Positions 8,251 to 17,159 of a DNA stretch of 64,000 bases are shown here, one piece after another. Made by a program: the position numbers and the translations under genes. Numbering within the stretch: the stretch's first letter is position 1; every line of letters starts with the position of its first letter. Location: the NCBI RefSeq assembly GCF_005796105.1, contig NZ_VAUO01000006.1, forward strand, positions 62,001 through 126,000, in the 5' to 3' direction. The notes beneath the pieces are model-generated. The model was not told where the DNA came from. It saw only the letters and a program-made list of their open reading frames with translations, and searched no databases. The DNA comes from Pseudomonas mosselii. Its GTDB lineage: Bacteria > Pseudomonadota > Gammaproteobacteria > Pseudomonadales > Pseudomonadaceae.

Positions 8251-10901
8251 GGGGCTTCACTTTCAGGCTCGGGTTGGTTGGGCAGCGGCAAGCATAGTGT
8301 GATGCACGTGCCCTGGCCATCGATGCCGTCGCCCACCAGGATATGCCCGCCGTGGGCGCCGATCATGCCTTGGCAGATGGCCAGCCCCAGACCCGTACCC
8401 TGCCCGCCCCGGTCACCGCGCGCAGCGGTATAGAACATGTCGAAAATCTTCTCGCGCTCCTCTGCTGCAATACCGGGGCCCTGGTCGCTGACGGCCAGGC
8501 ACAGTTGCGCGCCCTGCACCGTCACCTGCAACAGCAAGCGGCCCTGCGGCGGCGAGAAACGCGCAGCGTTCTCCAGCACGTTAACCAGCGCCTGCTCGAT
8601 CAGCGCCGCATGCACGAACAGCAAGGGCAATTCAGCCGGCACCTCGGTATGCACCCGCAGCGGTGCCAGCACCACCCGCAAGCGGTTGAGGGCGCTGCCG
8701 ACGATATCGGCCGGGGCCACCCAGTCACGTGCCAGCTTCAAAGCGCCGTGGCCCAGCCGGGTCATGTCCAGCAGGTTCTGAATGTAACGGTCCAGGCGCT
8801 CGGCTTCATCGCGAGTGCCTTCGAGCAGCTCGCGCCGATCTTGGATCGGGATCGCCTCGCCCAGCGCCAGCAGGCTGTCGATGCTGCCGCGCATGGCGGT
8901 CAACGGACTACGCAGGTCGTGCGACACCGAGGCGAGCAAGGCACTGCGCAGTTGCTCAGTCTCCCCGTGCAGGCGCGCCGCCTCCAGTTGCTCGCCCAGG
9001 CGCGCGCGCGCCAGTGCCTGAGCCAGGGGCTGAGCCAGCGCCATCAGCAAGCGCCGCCGCTGCGCAGCGAGCGGCTCAGCGTTGCGCGGGCGCACGCCGA
9101 GCAGCGCCAGGGGCTGCTCTTCTACCGCCAGCGGCCACCACCACCAGCGGCCGTGCGGCAAGGTATCGCTGCCAAAGCCGGCCGCCTGGCCCTGTTGCCA
9201 GGCCCACTCGGCCGCCGCGCGTTCGATGTCGGTGAACGCCGCAGCAGTACCGCCGACCACGTGCAAAAGCCCTTCTGCGTCACGTTCGAGCAAGCACACC
9301 TGCACATCATGCCAGCCATCCAGATGCTGGCCAGCGGCATTGAACACCGCCTGACGATCGGTGGCCACGGTGAGTCGGCGCGACAGGTCGAGCAGTTGAC
9401 TGGTCTGCGCCTGGGTTTCGCGCAGCGCCTGTAACTGGCGGCGCTGGCGGGCGGCCAGGTTGCCGGTCAGCGCCGCCATCAGCAGGAAGAACACCAGGGT
9501 GAGTACGTCTTCTTCGCGCTGGATGCTGAACGAGAAATTCGGCGGAATGAACAAAAAGTCATAGGCCAGGAACGACAACACCGCACAGGCCAGCGCCGGG
9601 CCGAGGCTGCTGCGTACCGCTACCAGCAACACTGCGGCGAGAAACACCAGGGAAATGTTAGGCAGCGCCAGGACGCGCGACACGCCCCACGCCAGCCCAG
9701 CGGCCAGTGCCGTGGCCAACAGCGCCAGCAGGTAGTGACGCCACACCCACACCTGCCGTACCGCCGCGCGTGCCGGGGGCGGCTGGGCGTCGCGGTCGAG
9801 CACGTTGATTTCCAGGCCATGGCTTTCGCGCAGCAGGCGCGCCGCCACGCCTGCGCCGAACAGCCGCCGGCGCAGGCGGTCGCGGGACTGACCCACCAGT
9901 ACCAGGCTGGCGCGGCGCTCGGCGGCATGCTGGATCAGCGTGCGCGCCACCTCGCCTGCGCGCAGCAGCACCACCTCGCCGCCCAATCGCTCGGCCAACT
10001 GCTGGGCAGCCTGCAAGCGATGGCGGGCCGATTCGTCGCGCAGCCGGCCGTTGTCCACGTACACCACGCTCCAGGGCAGATGCCGGCGCTGGGCGACGCG
10101 GCTGGCATGGCGCACTAGGCGCTCGGCCTGCTCGTCGCCATCGATGCCAACCAGCAAACGCCCGCGCAAGGCCGGGGCCTCTTGGCCACGCTGGCGGTAG
10201 CCGCTGGCCAGGTCGGCGTCGACCTGAGCGGCGGCGGTCTGCATGGCCAGCTCGCGCAGGGCGGTCAGGTTGGTCTGCGAGAAAAACGCATCGATGGCGG
10301 CGCGAGCCTGCTCGGGGACATACACCTTGCCCTCGCGCAGGCGTTCGAGCAGCTCACGCGGCGGCAGGTCGATCAGCACCAGTTCGAAGGCCTCGTGCAG
10401 CACCCAGTCGGGCAGGGTTTCGCGCACCTGCACCCCGGTGATGTCGCGGACCTTGTCGTTGAGGCTTTCCAGGTGCTGGACGTTGACCGTGGTGTACACG
10501 TCGATGCCAGCGGCCAACAGTTCCTGCACATCTTGCCAGCGCTTGGCGTGGCGGCTGCCGGGGGCATTGCTGTGCGCCAGCTCATCCACCAGCACCAGGG
10601 GCGGTGCGGCCTTGAGCAGGCCGTCGAGGTCCATTTCCTCGAGGGTGACGCCACGGTACTCGCTGCGCAGCAACGGTTGCTGGGGGAGCCCGGCGAGCAG
10701 CGCCTCGGTTTCACTGCGGCCATGGGTTTCGACCACCCCCGCCACCAGCGCCACACCCTGGCGCAACTGAGCGTGGGCGGCCTGAAGCATGGCGAAGGTC
10801 TTGCCGACCCCCGGGGCGGCGCCAAGAAATACCTTTAGCCTGCCGCGACCTTCGCGGGGCAGGCCGGCGAGCAAGGCATCGGCGCGGGTGGGGTTGCTCA
10901 T
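8247..10901 (-). CDS. kdpD: KdpD potassium sensor histidine kinase
   Basis: An 884-residue membrane sensor kinase that phosphorylates KdpE. It has the N-terminal KdpD domain (about 20-230) with Walker A GAAPGVGKT and the conserved VDELAHSNAPGSRH stretch, and a universal-stress-protein domain (about 250-370). Four closely packed membrane helices follow (about 400-490), then a GAF region, and an HisKA/HATPase kinase (about 655-875) with the H-box VSHDLRSPLTA and the ATP-lid box DQGPGIAAEE. I use the ATG at 10901 (MSNPTRADAL): it gives the normal family length and has AGGACCTGAC upstream, while the frame extends 40 codons further into the repeat at 10932-11044. All catalytic elements are present. 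Confidence 0.95.
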   Translation of the reverse strand: MSNPTRADALLAGLPREGRGRLKVFLGAAPGVGKTFAMLQAAHAQLRQGVALVAGVVETHGRSETEALLAGLPQQPLLRSEYRGVTLEEMDLDGLLKAAPPLVLVDELAHSNAPGSRHAKRWQDVQELLAAGIDVYTTVNVQHLESLNDKVRDITGVQVRETLPDWVLHEAFELVLIDLPPRELLERLREGKVYVPEQARAAIDAFFSQTNLTALRELAMQTAAAQVDADLASGYRQRGQEAPALRGRLLVGIDGDEQAERLVRHASRVAQRRHLPWSVVYVDNGRLRDESARHRLQAAQQLAERLGGEVVLLRAGEVARTLIQHAAERRASLVLVGQSRDRLRRRLFGAGVAARLLRESHGLEINVLDRDAQPPPARAAVRQVWVWRHYLLALLATALAAGLAWGVSRVLALPNISLVFLAAVLLVAVRSSLGPALACAVLSFLAYDFLFIPPNFSFSIQREEDVLTLVFFLLMAALTGNLAARQRRQLQALRETQAQTSQLLDLSRRLTVATDRQAVFNAAGQHLDGWHDVQVCLLERDAEGLLHVVGGTAAAFTDIERAAAEWAWQQGQAAGFGSDTLPHGRWWWWPLAVEEQPLALLGVRPRNAEPLAAQRRRLLMALAQPLAQALARARLGEQLEAARLHGETEQLRSALLASVSHDLRSPLTAMRGSIDSLLALGEAIPIQDRRELLEGTRDEAERLDRYIQNLLDMTRLGHGALKLARDWVAPADIVGSALNRLRVVLAPLRVHTEVPAELPLLFVHAALIEQALVNVLENAARFSPPQGRLLLQVTVQGAQLCLAVSDQGPGIAAEEREKIFDMFYTAARGDRGGQGTGLGLAICQGMIGAHGGHILVGDGIDGQGTCITLCLPLPNQPEPESEAP

Positions 10902-10931
10902 GTCAGGTCCTGTAATGATGCAATGGCTTGG

Positions 10932-11044
10932 TGTAGGAGCGGCCTTGTGTCGCGATGGGGCGCGCAGCGGCCCCAGGATCTCGGCATCACGCAAAATCGC
11001 CGGGGCCGCTGCGCGCCCCATCGCGACACAAGGCCGCTCCTACA
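10932..11044. repeat. REPIN-like inverted repeat with 43-base perfect arms between kdpC and kdpD
   Basis: Bases 10932-10974 and 11002-11044 are exact reverse complements over 43 positions, separated by 27 bases. The arms begin TGTAGGAGCGGCCTTGTGTC. The arm sequence is of the kind scattered through P. putida-group genomes as paired REP elements, mobilised in trans by RAYT transposases (family knowledge). It lies wholly between the kdpC stop (11056) and the kdpD start (10901). In RNA it would fold into a very stable hairpin and may separate structural-gene from sensor-gene expression. Confidence 0.85.
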
Positions 11045-11055
11045 TGGGTGTGGCG

Positions 11056-11619
11056 TTAACGTTCGGTGAGCGGCGCCAGGCGCTCCAGTGCTTGGTTCAG
11101 CGCCAGCACATTCACCACCGGCGGCCCGATCAATGGGCGCAGCGTGGCGTCATCGACCAGCACTTGCAAGCGCTCTGGCGCCACCTGCCGCGCCGCCGCC
11201 ACGCGCGGCAGTTGGTAGGCGATGGCCTCGGGCGGCAAGTGCGGATCCAGGCCGCTGGCCGAGGTGGTCAGCAGGGCCTGGGGCACCGGCCCCTGCGCAG
11301 CCTGATACTGCGTGCTGGCCGCGCTTTGCACCCGCTCGGCCAGCACCGGATTGCTCGGCGCCAGGTTGCTCGCACCGCTAGCCACGGTGGCGTAGGCGCC
11401 AGCAGAGGGGCGCGGCTGGAACCACGCGTCGCCTTCGAATGCCTGGGCAATCAACGCCGAGCCGCGCACCACGCCTCGCGCATCACGCACCAGACTGCCG
11501 TTGGCCTGCTCGGGGAAGGCCACCTGGGCGATGCCGGTGACGGCCAGGGGATACAGCACGCCGGTGACCAAGGTCATCAGCAGCACCAGGCTCAGGGCCG
11601 GGCGTACATAAGCGGTCAT
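11056..11619 (-). CDS. kdpC: KdpC subunit of potassium-transporting ATPase
   Basis: A 187-residue subunit with one N-terminal membrane helix (about 8-28, [19 protein letters not shown]) and a periplasmic domain carrying the family segments GSALIAQ and SNLAPSNP. It stabilises the KdpFABC complex and helps ATP binding by KdpB. The ATG at 11619 is chosen because GGAGAG lies 8 bases upstream and the helix then sits at the usual position; the open frame runs 14 codons further into kdpB. It follows kdpB with a 13-base gap. Confidence 0.93.
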   Translation of the reverse strand: MTAYVRPALSLVLLMTLVTGVLYPLAVTGIAQVAFPEQANGSLVRDARGVVRGSALIAQAFEGDAWFQPRPSAGAYATVASGASNLAPSNPVLAERVQSAASTQYQAAQGPVPQALLTTSASGLDPHLPPEAIAYQLPRVAAARQVAPERLQVLVDDATLRPLIGPPVVNVLALNQALERLAPLTER

Positions 11620-11632
11620 GTCAGTCTCTCCT

Positions 11633-13687
11633 TCAAACCAGGTGCAGGGCATTGAGCACAACGTCGATCAGCTTGATCCCGGCAAACGGCACGATGAGAC
11701 CGCCAACCCCGTAGATCAGCAGGTTGCGCCGCAGTAGTTGCGCGGCGCTGGCGGCCTGCACGCGCACCCCACGCAAGGCCAGCGGGATCAGCACGATGAT
11801 GATCAGCGCGTTGAACACGATGGCCGACAAGATCGCACTCTGCGGGCTGGCCAGCCCCATCAGGTTGAGCACGCCCAGTTGCGGGTAGATGGCCGCGAAC
11901 AGCGCCGGCAGGATGGCGAAGTACTTGGCCACGTCGTTAGCGATGGAAAAGGTGGTCAGGGCGCCACGCGTCACCAGCAGCTCCTTGCCCACCTGCACCA
12001 CATCCAGCAGCTTGGTCGGGTCACTGTCCAGATCGACCATGTTGGCGGCCTCGCGGGCGGCCTGGGTGCCGTCGTTCATGGCCATGCCCACATCGGCCTG
12101 GGCCAGGGCCGGGGCGTCGTTGGCGCCGTCACCGCACATGGCCACCAGGCGGCCGTCGTTTTGCTCCTGGCGGATGCGCGCCAGTTTCTTCTCAGGCGTG
12201 GCTTCGGCCAGCACGTCGTCGACCCCAGCCTCGGCTGCGATGGCAGCAGCGGTCAACGGGTTGTCGCCAGTGACCATCACGGTGCGGATGCCCAGCTTGC
12301 GCAGTTCGGCAAAGCGCTCGCGGATGCCGGGCTTGACCACGTCCTTGAGGTGGATTACCCCAAGCAGGCGCTTGTCGACACACACCAGCAGCGGCGTGCC
12401 GCCGCTCTGCGCGATGCGCTCCACTTCGCGCGCCAAGGGCGCTGGCATTTCCAGGCGCGGCATGCCGACGAAGGCCAGCACCGCATCGACCGCGCCCTTG
12501 CGGTAGCGGCGCTGCTGGAAGTCGATACCCGACAGCCGCGTCTCGGCACTGAAGGCAATCGCCTCGTACTGGCTGGCCGAAGGCTCGGCGAAATCATGCA
12601 GTTGGCGCAGGTACTCGACGATCGACTTGCCCTCGGCGGTGTCATCGGCCAGCGAGGCGAGCAAGGCGCCCTCCCCCAACTCCTTGGCGGTCACGCCGGA
12701 GGCGGCGTGCAAGGCACTGCAACGGCGGTTGCCAAAAGTGATGGTGCCGGTCTTGTCGAGCATCAGCGTGTGCACATCGCCTGCGGCCTCCACCGCGCGG
12801 CCCGAACGGGCGATCACGTTGAGTCGCACCAGGCGGTCCATGCCGGCAATGCCGATGGCCGAGAGCAGCCCACCGATGGTGGTGGGGATCAACGTCACCA
12901 GTAGCGCGGCGAGGAAGATCAGCGGCAGGCTGCCTCCGGCGAAGTGGGCGAATGGCTGTAGCGTGACCACCACGATCAGAAAGATCAGGGTCAGCCCGAT
13001 CAGCAGGATATCCAGGGCGATCTCGTTGGGCGTCTTCTGGCGCTTGGCGCCTTCCACCAGGGCGATCATGCGGTCCAGGGTGGATTCGCCGGGGTTGCTG
13101 GTGATGCGGATCAGCAGCCAGTCAGACACCAGCCGGGTATTGCCGGTGACCGCCGAACGATCACCGCCAGACTCACGGATCACTGGCGCAGATTCGCCGG
13201 TAATGGCAGCTTCGTTGACCGCAGCGATACCTTCGAGCACCTCGCCATCGCCAGGGATCATCTCACCGGCCACGACCCGCACTACGTCGCCCTTGCGCAG
13301 TTGGGCGGCGGCGACCGCCTCGAAGCTGCCATCACCCTTACGGCGCTGGGCCATCAAGCCCTGGCTGCCCGCCTTGAGGCTGTCGGCACGGGCCTTGCCG
13401 CGCCCTTCGGCCAAGGCTTCGGCAAAGTTGGCGAACAGGACGGTGAACCACAGCCACACGGCGATTTGCATGGCAACGCCGGTGCTTACACCGTTACCGG
13501 GGGCAAAACACAGCGCAGTGGTGAGCATGGCAGTCAGGGCCACCACCAGCATTACCGGCGAGCGCTTGAGCTGGCGCGGGTCGAGCTTGACCACCGCCTG
13601 CCATAGCGCCGGGCGCCACAGCGCGCTGAAACGGGTTTGGTCCTTGGCACCGTGGGGCGCTTTCACATCGGGAATCGGCATGTTCAT
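11633..13687 (-). CDS. kdpB: KdpB P-type ATPase subunit
   Basis: A 684-residue P-type ATPase that powers potassium uptake by the Kdp complex in the inner membrane. The phosphorylated Asp is D311 in [10 protein letters not shown], the actuator loop is TGES at 163-166, and the nucleotide/phosphorylation domain ends with [10 protein letters not shown] and [12 protein letters not shown]. Seven or so membrane segments are visible, the first two near 45-90. Full family length. Two possible starts (MNMPIP or MPIP) are two codons apart. It lies 10 bases after kdpA in the operon. Confidence 0.96.
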   Translation of the reverse strand: MNMPIPDVKAPHGAKDQTRFSALWRPALWQAVVKLDPRQLKRSPVMLVVALTAMLTTALCFAPGNGVSTGVAMQIAVWLWFTVLFANFAEALAEGRGKARADSLKAGSQGLMAQRRKGDGSFEAVAAAQLRKGDVVRVVAGEMIPGDGEVLEGIAAVNEAAITGESAPVIRESGGDRSAVTGNTRLVSDWLLIRITSNPGESTLDRMIALVEGAKRQKTPNEIALDILLIGLTLIFLIVVVTLQPFAHFAGGSLPLIFLAALLVTLIPTTIGGLLSAIGIAGMDRLVRLNVIARSGRAVEAAGDVHTLMLDKTGTITFGNRRCSALHAASGVTAKELGEGALLASLADDTAEGKSIVEYLRQLHDFAEPSASQYEAIAFSAETRLSGIDFQQRRYRKGAVDAVLAFVGMPRLEMPAPLAREVERIAQSGGTPLLVCVDKRLLGVIHLKDVVKPGIRERFAELRKLGIRTVMVTGDNPLTAAAIAAEAGVDDVLAEATPEKKLARIRQEQNDGRLVAMCGDGANDAPALAQADVGMAMNDGTQAAREAANMVDLDSDPTKLLDVVQVGKELLVTRGALTTFSIANDVAKYFAILPALFAAIYPQLGVLNLMGLASPQSAILSAIVFNALIIIVLIPLALRGVRVQAASAAQLLRRNLLIYGVGGLIVPFAGIKLIDVVLNALHLV

Positions 13688-13697
13688 GGTGTATTCC

Positions 13698-15392
13698 TCA
13701 GAAACCCAGGCTCAGGTGTTCGGCAATCGGCCCAAGGGCCAGGCTCGGCAGGAAGGTCAGGCCGCCCACCAGCACGATGGTCACCAGCAGCAAGGTGGTG
13801 AACAGCGGGCCGTGGGTGGGGAAGCTGTTCGAGCCCTGCGGCGCGCTGTTCTTCGCCGCGAGACTGCCGGCCAGGGCCAGCACCGGCAGGATGTAGCCGA
13901 AGCGGCCGATGAGCATGGCCAGGGCGATCATCAGGTTATGGAACACCGTGTTGGCGCCGAAGCCCGCGAAGGCCGAGCCGTTGTTGGCAGCGCCCGAGGT
14001 GTAGGCGTACAGCAACTGGCTGAAGCCATGCGCCCCCGGATTGCTGACCGCCCCCGCCGGGCCCGGCAGGCTGGCGGCAATCGCGCCGAGCACCAGCACG
14101 CCCACCGGCATCACCAGCAGCGTCGCCACCAGCAACTGCACCTCGCGGGCCTGGAGTTTCTTGCCCAGGTATTCGGGGGTGCGGCCAATCATCAGCCCGG
14201 CCAGGAACACCGCGATCAGCACGAACAGCAACATGCCGTAGAGCCCGGCACCGACGCCGCCAAAAATCACCTCGCCAACCATCATGTTGACCATCGCCAC
14301 CATGCCGGTCAGGGGGTTGAGGCTGTCGTGCATGGCATTGACCGAGCCGTTGGAGGCCGCCGTGGTGGTCACCGCCCACAGCACCGAGGCGGTAGTGCCG
14401 AAGCGGCTTTCCTTGCCTTCGAGCGGTGCGTCCTGCTGCACCTGGGCGCTTTCAAGCGCCGGGTTGGGCTGGTATTCCGACCACAGCGCGACGCTGGCGC
14501 CGATCAGGAACAGCGCCAGCATGCAGGCGATGATCGCGCGGCTCTGGCGCAAGTCCTTGACGTAGTGGCCGAAGGTGAACACCAGGGCCACCGGGATCAG
14601 GATGATCGAGACCACTTCGAACAGGTTGCTCCAGGCCGTAGGGTTCTCGAACGGGTGCGCCGAGTTGACGCCGAAGAAGCCACCGCCATTGGTGCCGAGC
14701 TGCTTGATGGCGATCTGGCTGGCGGCTGGGCCCAGGGGGATGGTCTGCTCAGTGCCTTGCAGGGTGACCGCGTGGGCGTAGTCGCTGAAGGTCTGCGGCA
14801 CGCCCTGCCACACCAGCAGCAGCGCCAGCAGCAGGCACAGCGGCAGCAGGCCATAGAGGGTGGCGCGCGTCAGGTCGACCCAGAAGTTGCCAAGGTTGCC
14901 GGTCGAGCGCCGGGTGATGCCCCGGCACAGCGCCACCAGCACCGCCAAGCCAGTGGCGGCGCTGACGAAGTTCTGCACGGTCAGCCCGAGCATCTGGCTC
15001 AGGTAGCTGAGCGAGGCTTCGCCGCTGTAGGCCTGCCAGTTGGTGTTGGTCACGAAGCTGACAGCGGTGTTGAGCGCCAGCGACCATTCCTGGCCCGGCA
15101 GGTGTTGCGGGTTGAGCGGCAGGCTGCCTTGCAGCAACAGCACGGCGAACAGCAGCCCGAAACCGGCCAAGTTGAAGGCCAGCAGCGCCAGGGCGTATTG
15201 CTTCCAGTTGTGTTGCCGGTCAGCGCGCACACCCGCCACGCGGTAGCAGGTGCGCTCGACCGGGCCAAGGACCGGCGACAGCCAGGTGCGCTGGCCCTCC
15301 ATCACCTTGTAGTAGAAGCGCCCAAGCCACGGCGCTGGCAACAGCACGAGTGCGAAGAACGCCAGCAGCAACAGGTAGTCGTAACTGTGCAT
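13698..15392 (-). CDS. kdpA: KdpA potassium-binding translocating subunit
   Basis: A 564-residue, multi-helix membrane protein of the Trk/Ktr/Kdp superfamily that forms the selectivity filter of the Kdp pump. About ten hydrophobic segments are seen. Filter loops are visible in [14 protein letters not shown] (near 112-125), [10 protein letters not shown] (near 230), [10 protein letters not shown] (near 345) and [10 protein letters not shown] (near 470). Length is that of the family. It lies 9 bases after kdpF. Confidence 0.96.
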   Translation of the reverse strand: MHSYDYLLLLAFFALVLLPAPWLGRFYYKVMEGQRTWLSPVLGPVERTCYRVAGVRADRQHNWKQYALALLAFNLAGFGLLFAVLLLQGSLPLNPQHLPGQEWSLALNTAVSFVTNTNWQAYSGEASLSYLSQMLGLTVQNFVSAATGLAVLVALCRGITRRSTGNLGNFWVDLTRATLYGLLPLCLLLALLLVWQGVPQTFSDYAHAVTLQGTEQTIPLGPAASQIAIKQLGTNGGGFFGVNSAHPFENPTAWSNLFEVVSIILIPVALVFTFGHYVKDLRQSRAIIACMLALFLIGASVALWSEYQPNPALESAQVQQDAPLEGKESRFGTTASVLWAVTTTAASNGSVNAMHDSLNPLTGMVAMVNMMVGEVIFGGVGAGLYGMLLFVLIAVFLAGLMIGRTPEYLGKKLQAREVQLLVATLLVMPVGVLVLGAIAASLPGPAGAVSNPGAHGFSQLLYAYTSGAANNGSAFAGFGANTVFHNLMIALAMLIGRFGYILPVLALAGSLAAKNSAPQGSNSFPTHGPLFTTLLLVTIVLVGGLTFLPSLALGPIAEHLSLGF

Positions 15393-15401
15393 GGCGGCCC
15401 C

Positions 15402-15491
15402 TTAGCTGCGATCGGCGCGCAGCAGCGCGACCAGCAGGTAAATCGCCAATGCCACTGCCAACAGCAGTGACAGTTCGTCGAGCATGTACAT
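15402..15491 (-). CDS. kdpF: KdpF small membrane subunit (29 aa)
   Basis: A very short gene, the first of the kdp operon. It encodes MYMLDELSLLLAVALAIYLL followed by VALLRADRS: one hydrophobic helix with a charged tail, as in known KdpF peptides. GGGAG lies 8 bases before the ATG at 15491; the second Met (15485) would leave too long a gap. KdpF sits in the membrane beside KdpA and stabilises the complex. Confidence 0.9.
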   Translation of the reverse strand: MYMLDELSLLLAVALAIYLLVALLRADRS

Positions 15492-15738
15492 GAGGAAGTC
15501 TCCCGTAATGCGGCTTGCTGGCCGCTTTGGGAGGATTGTCCGAGGGGTGGGCGTAAAGGGGCGAGATCAGGGCGGTGGGTGGGGGATAAAGAAAGCGTAA
15601 AGATTCAGGCGGGGGTGTTTGGGTAGTGAGGTGCGGCAACAATCAGATTTAAGCCCTTTCTTGTAGTCCGTTTCCCAAATATCCTCCTACCGCCGTTTTT
15701 CCGTTGCAGCCGCCTGGGTCGGTATCTAGTCTCGGCGT
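15492..15738. other. Divergent intergenic region containing the kdp promoter side
   Basis: This stretch lies between kdpF and the leader of the small-gene pair. It is G-rich on the plus strand (the C-rich non-template pattern for kdp on the minus strand) and must hold the KdpE-controlled kdp promoter, but I could not pick a KdpE box with confidence. No coding region is supported here. Confidence 0.35.
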
Positions 15739-15757
15739 GTCGTTGCATATCAACGAC
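15739..15757. promoter_or_regulatory. Inverted repeat GTCGTTG-N5-CAACGAC at the promoter
   Basis: A perfect 7-base inverted repeat with a 5-base spacer (CATAT) ends 7 bases before a TTGACA -35 hexamer. Its place suggests an operator for the DUF6124/DUF3077 pair. Confidence 0.45.
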
Positions 15758-15763
15758 ACAGCT

Positions 15764-15792
15764 TTGACAGGCTGCGACGAAAAAATCGTATA
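15764..15792 (+). promoter_or_regulatory. Putative sigma70 promoter of the DUF6124/DUF3077 pair
   Basis: TTGACA at 15764-15769 is a perfect -35 box. After 17 bases comes CGTATA (15787-15792), a weak -10, with TATACG also available two bases on. Transcription would begin near 15799, just ahead of the first base of the folded leader at 15806. Confidence 0.5.
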
Positions 15793-15805
15793 CGGCTCAC
15801 CTCTA

Positions 15806-15887
15806 TGGCGGCTGTACGTGCGGGCACGCTTGCGTGCGCCGGAATTTTACGATTTTCGCCGGTCTGTCAACCCACGTACAGCTGCCA
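15806..15887 (+). ncRNA. Candidate structured 5' leader (three-way junction) upstream of DUF6124-like gene
   Basis: Bases 15806-15820 pair with 15873-15887 over 15 positions, one being a G-U pair, to close a helix. Inside it are two further hairpins. The first is GCACG (15824-15828) with CGTGC (15833-15837) around a CUUG tetraloop. The second is GCCGG (15838-15842) with CCGGU (15859-15863) around an A/U-rich loop. The fold sits just after a predicted promoter and ends 50 bases before the start codon, which is where a cis-acting RNA leader would be. No family name is claimed. Confidence 0.5.
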
Positions 15888-15937
15888 CCCTTCTGTTTGA
15901 CAGCAGGCAGGTGGCGGCGCCAAGGAGGAAAATCGTG

Positions 15938-16180
15938 ATGTTGAAGATCGTCCCCGACCCACCGCATAACTGCCACTCCCTGGAAGACACTCTCATCCAG
16001 GCCACCGAGTACGCCATGTGCGCACAAGCCGTGGTACATCAGGCTGTCCAGATAGCTCCCAAGTCTCCCGCTACGGCACTGATGCTGACCTCGGCCCATG
16101 AGCTAGGTGCGCTGCGCTCATTGCTTGAGTCGGCGCTGATTCAGTTGCAGTTCTTCAAGGCGCCACAGACGCAGCATTGA
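15938..16180 (+). CDS. DUF6124-like small protein (80 aa)
   Basis: Starts MLKIVPDPPHN, the K-x-x-P-x-P-P opening I associate with the DUF6124 family common in Pseudomonas. A single helical domain rich in Ala and Leu follows (SLEDTLIQATEYAMCAQAVV and HELGALRSLLESALIQLQ). The ATG at 15938 is preferred over the long upstream extension of the frame because AGGAGG lies nine bases before it and the extension would translate the structured leader. A GTG directly before the ATG is an alternative. A DUF3077 gene follows 29 bases later, so the two probably form an operon. Function unknown. Confidence 0.75.
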   Translation: MLKIVPDPPHNCHSLEDTLIQATEYAMCAQAVVHQAVQIAPKSPATALMLTSAHELGALRSLLESALIQLQFFKAPQTQH

Positions 16181-16209
16181 GGCATCCAGCCGTTCAGGGA
16201 GATTGAACA

Positions 16210-16479
16210 ATGACCACCGATGACACCATGCCGAAAACCACGGTTGGCAAGACCAAGTTCTATCAGGGAGAAGGCCATAGCGAACCACTGTTCTGCATTG
16301 AGCCGGGCATTCCTTGCCAGCATGCGCGCGAGCAAGCTTCGGAACTGATGGGGTGCGTGCGCGAGATGACGTTGGCCGGGGTGCTGGATAAGAACGAGCA
16401 ACTGGTTTGGGCTGCGCATTATCTGACAGCGATGGCTAAGGCGCTGATGGATGATGCGGAGCTGGGGATGCGGCGTTGA
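16210..16479 (+). CDS. DUF3077 family protein (89 aa)
   Basis: A small soluble protein with the pattern of the DUF3077 family: LFCIEPGIPCQHAREQASEL near residues 31-50, then a helix ending MAKALMDDAELG. These genes are frequent and often multicopy in Pseudomonas and have no known role. AGGGAGATTGAACA precedes the ATG. It is the second gene behind the structured leader. Confidence 0.75.
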   Translation: MTTDDTMPKTTVGKTKFYQGEGHSEPLFCIEPGIPCQHAREQASELMGCVREMTLAGVLDKNEQLVWAAHYLTAMAKALMDDAELGMRR

Positions 16480-16545
16480 GGGGTTGGCTGGCGGTGTTTG
16501 GCGCTTTGCTGGCTTGGTCAGCAGCCAACTGATTCACAACGGACC

Positions 16546-16567
16546 GTGGGAGCGGGCTTGCCCGCGA
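16546..16567 (+). repeat. Single REP element
   Basis: The 22-base sequence beginning GTGGGAGCGGGCTTGCCC matches the right arm of the paired repeat at 61640-61721 on the same strand. It is a lone copy at the left edge of the accessory region and could mark an old boundary. Confidence 0.65.
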
Positions 16568-16591
16568 TAGACATGTCCTGGAGGTGCTGCC

Positions 16592-16786
16592 ATGAGCGAA
16601 CGCATACGCCCACCTATGGCCTCCCACAGCCTCGACCTGCACGCTATCTGCGATGTCTGCGGCAAAGGCAGGTCAACCCGACGACACTCCAGCCGCAGCC
16701 GGATCCGCCAGCAGCGCCAGAGCAGCAAATGGGCAACCTATATGGCGAATGTTGCTGCAAAACGAGCATTAAGGGGACGAGCATGA
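16592..16786 (+). CDS. Short Cys-containing basic protein coupled to prtN (64 aa)
   Basis: A basic 64-residue protein. It begins MSERIRPPMASHSLDLHAIC and holds CDVCGK near residues 20-25, half of a zinc ribbon, followed by an Arg-rich helix. TGGAGG lies 9 bases before the ATG. Its stop overlaps the prtN start as ATGA, which argues that it is a real, translationally coupled gene. I have no firm family; a small nucleic-acid-binding protein of phage origin is possible. Confidence 0.6.
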   Translation: MSERIRPPMASHSLDLHAICDVCGKGRSTRRHSSRSRIRQQRQSSKWATYMANVAAKRALRGRA

Positions 16787-17058
16787 ATACAGCTTTCGTA
16801 CTCATGGCGCAGTACAACGGGAAGGCAATTATCTCGCTGGAGCAGCTCTGCACCGACTACTTCACACACCTCACGCCCGAGATGTTCCAGCGCAAGGTGC
16901 TCGCCGGCCAGATCAAGATCCCCATTACCCGACTCGAACCGAGCCAAAAGAGTGCCCGGGGGATCCATATTTCTGATCTGGCCCTATACTTGGATCATCA
17001 ACGGGATGCTGCGCGCAAAGAATGCGCGCAATTAAACAGAGCCTACCGCGCCAGTTAA
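16783..17058 (+). CDS. prtN: PrtN-type pyocin/prophage activator (91 aa)
   Basis: A 91-residue protein. It opens MNTAFVLMAQYNGKAIISLE, then DYFTHLTPEMFQRKVLAGQI and SQKSARGIHISDLALYLD. These segments match the PrtN family, whose founder turns on pyocin genes after DNA damage in P. aeruginosa. I start at 16783 because the family begins MNTAF and AAGGGGACG lies just upstream; the frame extends much further upstream without coding support. Its usual partner, the PrtR repressor, is not in the window. A stem-loop follows 11 bases after the stop. Targets here are unknown, because no pyocin or phage genes are nearby. Confidence 0.85.
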   Translation: MNTAFVLMAQYNGKAIISLEQLCTDYFTHLTPEMFQRKVLAGQIKIPITRLEPSQKSARGIHISDLALYLDHQRDAARKECAQLNRAYRAS

Positions 17059-17069
17059 CTATAAACCGC

Positions 17070-17091
17070 GGCGCCGAGTTTTATCGGCGCC
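17070..17091. terminator. Stem-loop between converging prtN and DUF6414-like genes
   Basis: GGCGCCGA (17070-17077) and TCGGCGCC (17084-17091) form an 8-pair perfect stem with a six-base loop GTTTTA. No long T-run follows on either strand, so it may be a weak bidirectional terminator. Confidence 0.55.
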
Positions 17092-17159
17092 TTGCTAATC
17101 TAATCCATAACGCAACCAAACATAATACTGGAAAAGCGCCGTCAGCCCCTTTCCCAGCA

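Noticed and set aside
12627..15470. 947-codon plus-strand open frame opposite kdpB and kdpA
   Set aside because: Antisense to two certain genes; composition is low-complexity His/Gln/Arg, typical of a frame shadow in high-GC DNA.
15704..15937. Upstream extension of the DUF6124-like frame
   Set aside because: It would translate the promoter and the structured leader; AGGAGG sits at the later start.
16498..16782. Long N-terminal extension of the prtN frame
   Set aside because: The PrtN family starts MNTAF and the extension crosses the REP element and the overlapping 64-codon gene.
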